The translations under genes were made by a program, and so were the position numbers. The notes beneath the pieces were generated by a model. That model was given only the letters and a program-made list of their open reading frames with translations, had not been told where the DNA came from and searched no databases. Below are positions 60,736 through 64,000 of a stretch of 64,000 nucleotides of DNA, one piece after another (the stretch's first letter is position 1; each line of letters opens with the position of its first letter). Location: the NCBI RefSeq assembly GCF_000186865.1, contig NW_008705567.1:1806379-1870378 (forward strand). The letters run 5' to 3'. Origin of the DNA: Aureococcus anophagefferens (Eukaryota; Sar; Pelagophyceae; Pelagomonadales; Pelagomonadaceae).

Positions 60736-61542
60736 TTACTCATGCGCGTCGAGGAACGCGGCGAGCCGCGCGACGTAGTCGTCGCCGTCCTCGAGGAGCG
60801 CGTGGTGCGACCGGCCCGGGAGCTCGTCGACGCGGACGTCGGCGATATTACGCCAGGGGTCGACGCAGGGTTCGGTGACGAAGTCGTGCTCGCCGCGGAG
60901 CACGTACGTCGGGCACCGCACGGCCGAGAACGTCTTCGCCTCGAGGCCCCGGATCGCCGCGGTGCCGCGCCACGCGTCGCCCGCGCGCGCGTAGGCCGCG
61001 TCGATGTGCTCCCGGCCGGCGGCGCCGCCGCGGTAGTTGTGGGTGTCCAGGAACGCCTCGACGCCGCCGCAGGCCTCCGCGAGCCGCGCCGCCTCGGCCT
61101 CGACGACGGGCACGGACGCCGGCGCGTTCGACAGCGTCAGCGACCGCGGCGCGCCGTCGGCGACGCAGTGGAGGAAGGCGAGCAGGCCGCCCCAGGACTG
61201 GCCGTAGAGGTGGTAGTCGTCCAAGTCGTTGGCCTTCAATACGTTGCGCAGGTCGTGGACCGCGCCGACGCAGCCGTAGCGCTGGTCGCCGGCTTCGGGC
61301 CGGTCGCTGCGGCCGCAGCCCAGCTGGTCCCAGAAGAGCACCGGCCGGTCCAGGGCTTCCAATGGGAAGAGGTAGTCGCTGGGCACCTGGGGACCGCCGT
61401 GGCAGACGACGAGCGGCGGCTGGGCCGTCGGCGCTTTGGACCAGCCGTACCAGAGCTTGGCGCCCTCCGAGATGGCGAAGCCTTCGGAGCTGAGCGCGGC
61501 GCAGCGCGCGGCGAGCGCGAGCAGCGCGGCGCAGCGAGTCAT
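60736..61542 (-). CDS. Alpha/beta hydrolase, proline iminopeptidase-like
   Basis: 268 aa from the Met at 61542 (an in-frame upstream codon set without ATG exists). A hydrophobic leader (CAALLALAARCAAL) precedes the hydrolase. VVCHGGPQVPSDYLFPLEAL is the oxyanion HGGP, LFWDQLGCGRSDRPEAG is the DQxGxGxS block, the nucleophile elbow is GQSWGG near residue 113, the acid is in RGEHDFVTEP, and the base is in GRSHHALLE. HGGP with GQSWGG defines the S33 proline iminopeptidases, which remove N-terminal proline from peptides. It is a small member without a long cap insertion. The leader suggests secretion or plastid entry. Confidence 0.85.
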   Translation of the reverse strand: MTRCAALLALAARCAALSSEGFAISEGAKLWYGWSKAPTAQPPLVVCHGGPQVPSDYLFPLEALDRPVLFWDQLGCGRSDRPEAGDQRYGCVGAVHDLRNVLKANDLDDYHLYGQSWGGLLAFLHCVADGAPRSLTLSNAPASVPVVEAEAARLAEACGGVEAFLDTHNYRGGAAGREHIDAAYARAGDAWRGTAAIRGLEAKTFSAVRCPTYVLRGEHDFVTEPCVDPWRNIADVRVDELPGRSHHALLEDGDDYVARLAAFLDAHE

Positions 61543-61669
61543 TGGCAGCAGTGGCAATCAGTGCTCTCTCCTCATGCGGGCGCTCGAGAAAGAAGTTCAA
61601 TCAAAACAGCAACCCACTACAACATCGCACCTTGAAGCGCGAATGGCAGGTCGGTTTCGAGTTCCAAAA

Positions 61670-63166
61670 TTAGTTGATGAGGGGGCTCTCGACGGAGGAC
61701 AGGTCCGCGCCGCGCGAATTGGGCTTCGAGCCCGCGAGGAACCGCTCGATCTCCTCGAGGGTCATGCCCTTGGTCTCGGGCACGTTGCGGTTGATGAAGT
61801 GGAGCGCGTAGAGGTCGAGCACGGCGAAGATGCCGAAGAGGACCGTGAGGTACCACGTGCTCCCGAGGAGGGCCTTGAGCCCCGTCTGCGCCACGGGGAA
61901 CAGGAAGGACACGAGCATGTTGCTCGCGAAGTTCGCCTGGACGGCGAGCGCGACGGCCTGGCCGCGGACCTCGAGGGGGAACACCTCGGAGATGAGCAGC
62001 CAGGCGATGGGGCCGAAGCCGACCTGGTAGCCCGCGATGTAGACGAAGATGAGGCCGACGATGGCGCCCTTCTGCGCCGAGAAGCCGCCCGACGGGTCGA
62101 AGTCGTAGAACGCGAGGGCCAGCGCCGCGAGCGCCAGAAACATGGAGCCCACGCCGACGAAGAGCAGCTCGCGCCGGCCGCGCCGGTCCACGGTGACGAC
62201 CGCGAACAGCGTCGCGAAGAGCTTGAAGACGCCCACGAAGACCGTCGCTACCGTGCCGATGCCCGCGGCGTCGAAGATCGTCGACGCGTAGTAGAGCACG
62301 GAGGGCTGGCCCGTGAGCTGCTGCAGCAGCACGACGCCCAGGCCCGCCGTCAGCGCGCGCCGGTACTTGGCGTCCAGCAGCGACCGGGGCTCGCCGCGCG
62401 CGCCGTCGTCGCCGCCGCCGCCGCCGTCGTCGAGCTCCGCGACGGCCGCCTCCAGGAGCGCGTCGTCGTTCGGGTAGACGAAGGTCAGCGACGCGCGCGC
62501 GCCCGCCGCGTCGCCCTTCAAGGACAGCCAGCGCGCCGACGGCGGCAGGCAATAGGCGCCCCAGTAGAGGAGCAGCGCGAGGGGTATGGACGCCGCGTAG
62601 GTGTAGCGCCAGCCGCCGGCCGTCTCCCGCAGCGCGAAGCCGAGGCCGTAGCCGAGGCAGATGCCGACGACGATGGCCGCCTCCTTGAGCGACACGAGCG
62701 TGCCGCGGATCGCCGCGGGCGACATCTCCGCGATGTAGCTCGGCGCGCCGTGCATGACGAAGCCGCAGCCCACGCCGTAGACGAAGCGGCCTAAAACGAG
62801 GAGGAAGAGGCCGTCGCCCGCGCCGGACTCGTAGGGCCCGACGCCGCCGCCGAGGAACTCGCACGCGGCGCCGAGGACGTAGAGCGCCGCGCCCAGCAGC
62901 AGCTCGCGGCGCCGCCCGAGGTCGTCGGCGACCTTGAAGACGATCGACGCGCCGACGAAGGCGCCGCCGACGCCCCCGGACGTCACGAGGCCCTGGAGCG
63001 CCGACGACCGGGCGACGAGGTCGTACCAGGACACGCCGCTGAACTTGGCGGACTGGAGCTGCGTGAGCACGTAGGACGTGGCGCCGATGTCGTAGCCGAA
63101 GAGCAGGCCGCCGAGGGCCGGGAAGAAGAAGATGCGCGCGACGGCGAGCCGGTCGTAGCCGCCCAT
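61670..63166 (-). CDS. MFS sugar/proton symporter
   Basis: 498 aa, 12 membrane segments, intronless. Sugar-porter signatures: GGLLFGYDIGATSYVL in TM1, DDLGRRRELLLG (between TM2 and TM3), RFVYGVGCGF, PSYIAEMSPAAIRGTLVSLKEAAIVVG, the QQLTGQPSVLYYASTIF motif of TM7 that lines the sugar site, DRRGRRELLFVG, GFGPIAWLLISEVFPLEVRGQA, and VPETKGMTLEEIE at the C-terminus. A Gly/Asp-rich loop lies between TM6 and TM7. It is likely to import or export hexose at the plasma membrane or vacuole. Confidence 0.93.
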   Translation of the reverse strand: MGGYDRLAVARIFFFPALGGLLFGYDIGATSYVLTQLQSAKFSGVSWYDLVARSSALQGLVTSGGVGGAFVGASIVFKVADDLGRRRELLLGAALYVLGAACEFLGGGVGPYESGAGDGLFLLVLGRFVYGVGCGFVMHGAPSYIAEMSPAAIRGTLVSLKEAAIVVGICLGYGLGFALRETAGGWRYTYAASIPLALLLYWGAYCLPPSARWLSLKGDAAGARASLTFVYPNDDALLEAAVAELDDGGGGGDDGARGEPRSLLDAKYRRALTAGLGVVLLQQLTGQPSVLYYASTIFDAAGIGTVATVFVGVFKLFATLFAVVTVDRRGRRELLFVGVGSMFLALAALALAFYDFDPSGGFSAQKGAIVGLIFVYIAGYQVGFGPIAWLLISEVFPLEVRGQAVALAVQANFASNMLVSFLFPVAQTGLKALLGSTWYLTVLFGIFAVLDLYALHFINRNVPETKGMTLEEIERFLAGSKPNSRGADLSSVESPLIN

Positions 63167-63403
63167 GAGCGTGTGTCTTCGGACTGTCGATGGAGTCAGG
63201 CTCTGCGCAACAAGACCTCAGGAGCTTGTGGCAGTCGCCAATCAGCATGCATGGCCGATGATGGCCTGCAACACAAAGAGCTAACTTCAAGGATGCGATG
63301 TTTGCCTAGAAGACGCGTGCGTCCAGATTTTGTGGAAGGCCGCCCGCGCGATCAACACAGCCAATCGCCGCAGCTGTCGCCGTTCCGCATCGAACACGTG
63401 AGG

Positions 63404-64000
63404 ATGAGCGACGAGAAGTCCGCCAAGGCGGAGCTCAAGGACGAGATGCTCAAGCAGGTGAAGAGCCCCCAGTTCGTCGTCGTGGCGCTGCTCTTCGTCG
63501 TCTTCGAGCTCGTCATCGTCTTCGGCATCGACACGAGCAGCCGCCGCGAGGAGCTCCAGTGGCACTGGCTGTCGCTCTACTTCCTCATCCTCTGCGGCCT
63601 CACGCCCATCACCATGGACAGCAAGCTCTTCTTCCGGGGCGGCATCGCGGACGACGCGACGGACACGCAGTCGAGCGCGCTCGTCGGCTCGTCCGCGTTC
63701 ATCTCCTGGATCTTCGCCAAGTCCATCACGAACGCGTCGAAGAAGGGCGGCTCCTACGGCATCTGCGGCGGCTTCGGCTACGCCGCCTGGTACCTCGCCT
63801 TCCCGTCCGCGGCCGTCGCGTGCTACCAGCTCCGCCGCAAGGGCTACAAGTCGCTGCCCGGCGCCATCCACGCCAAGTACGGCACCTGCGCCGTGCTCGT
63901 CTTCGCCTGCTGCGTGCTCTACCGCCTCTACAACGAGGTCTGGTCGAACTCGCGCGTCATCGCGGATTTCTACGGCCGCGAGACGAAGAACTACAAGCTC
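63404..64000 (+). CDS. Sodium:solute symporter family protein, 5' part
   Basis: The ATG at 63404 opens a frame without stop to the end of the window (199 codons seen). A short charged N-terminus (SDEKSAKAELKDEMLKQV) is followed by membrane segments FVVVALLFVVFELVIVFGI, WLSLYFLILCGLTPI, and then SSAFISWIFAKSITNASKKG with GGFGYAAWYLAFPSAAVACYQLRRKGYKSLPGAIHAKYG, the pattern of SSS transporters near TM2-TM3. Such carriers move urea, amino acids, sugars or ions with Na+ or H+. The substrate cannot be told. A frame starting earlier is blocked by stops upstream. Confidence 0.75.
   Translation, partial: MSDEKSAKAELKDEMLKQVKSPQFVVVALLFVVFELVIVFGIDTSSRREELQWHWLSLYFLILCGLTPITMDSKLFFRGGIADDATDTQSSALVGSSAFISWIFAKSITNASKKGGSYGICGGFGYAAWYLAFPSAAVACYQLRRKGYKSLPGAIHAKYGTCAVLVFACCVLYRLYNEVWSNSRVIADFYGRETKNYKL

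Noticed and set aside
1..64000. tRNA, rRNA or other structured RNA genes
   Set aside because: No convincing tRNA-like A and B boxes or rRNA sequence was noticed on either strand by reading; a covariance-model search would be needed to exclude short ncRNAs.

Overview
The window reads as nuclear DNA of a small-genome, very GC-rich eukaryotic alga. Evidence: eukaryote-only genes (ARPC3, IFT20, ANAPC5, MSH2, a Tim13-type chaperone), about 26 short spliceosomal introns, and N-termini that look like signal peptide plus plastid transit sequence, as in stramenopiles. The transposon-derived introns described below match the published 'introners' of the pelagophyte Aureococcus anophagefferens, so a pelagophyte is my best inference; nothing here names the species. 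Genes are densely packed, alternate strands freely and often share short divergent promoters. The only sequence gap is 50 N at 57067-57116.

Layout. 0-0.6 kb: 3' end of a fatty-acid-hydroxylase-like gene. 0.67-2.03 kb: a DNA transposon with 232-bp inverted terminal repeats. 2.2-12.2 kb: two membrane-anchored cupin/JmjC-like proteins (2.2 and 11.1 kb), a secreted protein, a TerC transporter, a PAPS-transporter-like SLC35B protein, a double parvulin, and an SDR protein. 12.5-19.7 kb: a coiled-coil protein interrupted by an introner, serine acetyltransferase, a Cys-rich secreted protein, a MYND protein, ARPC3, a tiny plastid membrane protein and an unknown. 19.7-26.1 kb: a glycosyltransferase-like gene split by an introner, an F-box/LRR gene of lower GC, a mixed-composition gene, MSH2. 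26.4-35.3 kb: a protein kinase, an AlkB-like dioxygenase, a GH2 glycosidase (introner) and APC5 (introner). 35.9-37.6 kb: a leucine-rich-repeat gene in which each 24-residue repeat is one 72-bp exon. 37.8-41.9 kb: a membrane protein with a reading-frame break, a PX protein, a degenerate glucokinase. 42.2-48.2 kb: four consecutive genes with SAM-like domains joined to RING, CCCH, RING and prolyl-hydroxylase domains. 48.4-64 kb: Tim13, two sulfotransferases, secretory-pathway proteins, IFT20, a CS-domain protein, a plastid protein (introner), a proline-iminopeptidase-like hydrolase, an MFS sugar porter, and the 5' part of a sodium:solute symporter.

The most striking system is the set of intron-making transposons. 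Five insertions each carry an exact 8-bp target duplication. In every one, the first bases of the upstream duplicate (GT or GC) act as the 5' splice site and the element's terminal AG acts as the 3' splice site, so splicing restores the uninterrupted codons exactly. Two sequence families are present. One is used in both orientations because each end reads ACACAG when it is the downstream end.

Splice sites, start codons and exon joins were deduced by reading frame and family comparison, not from transcripts.
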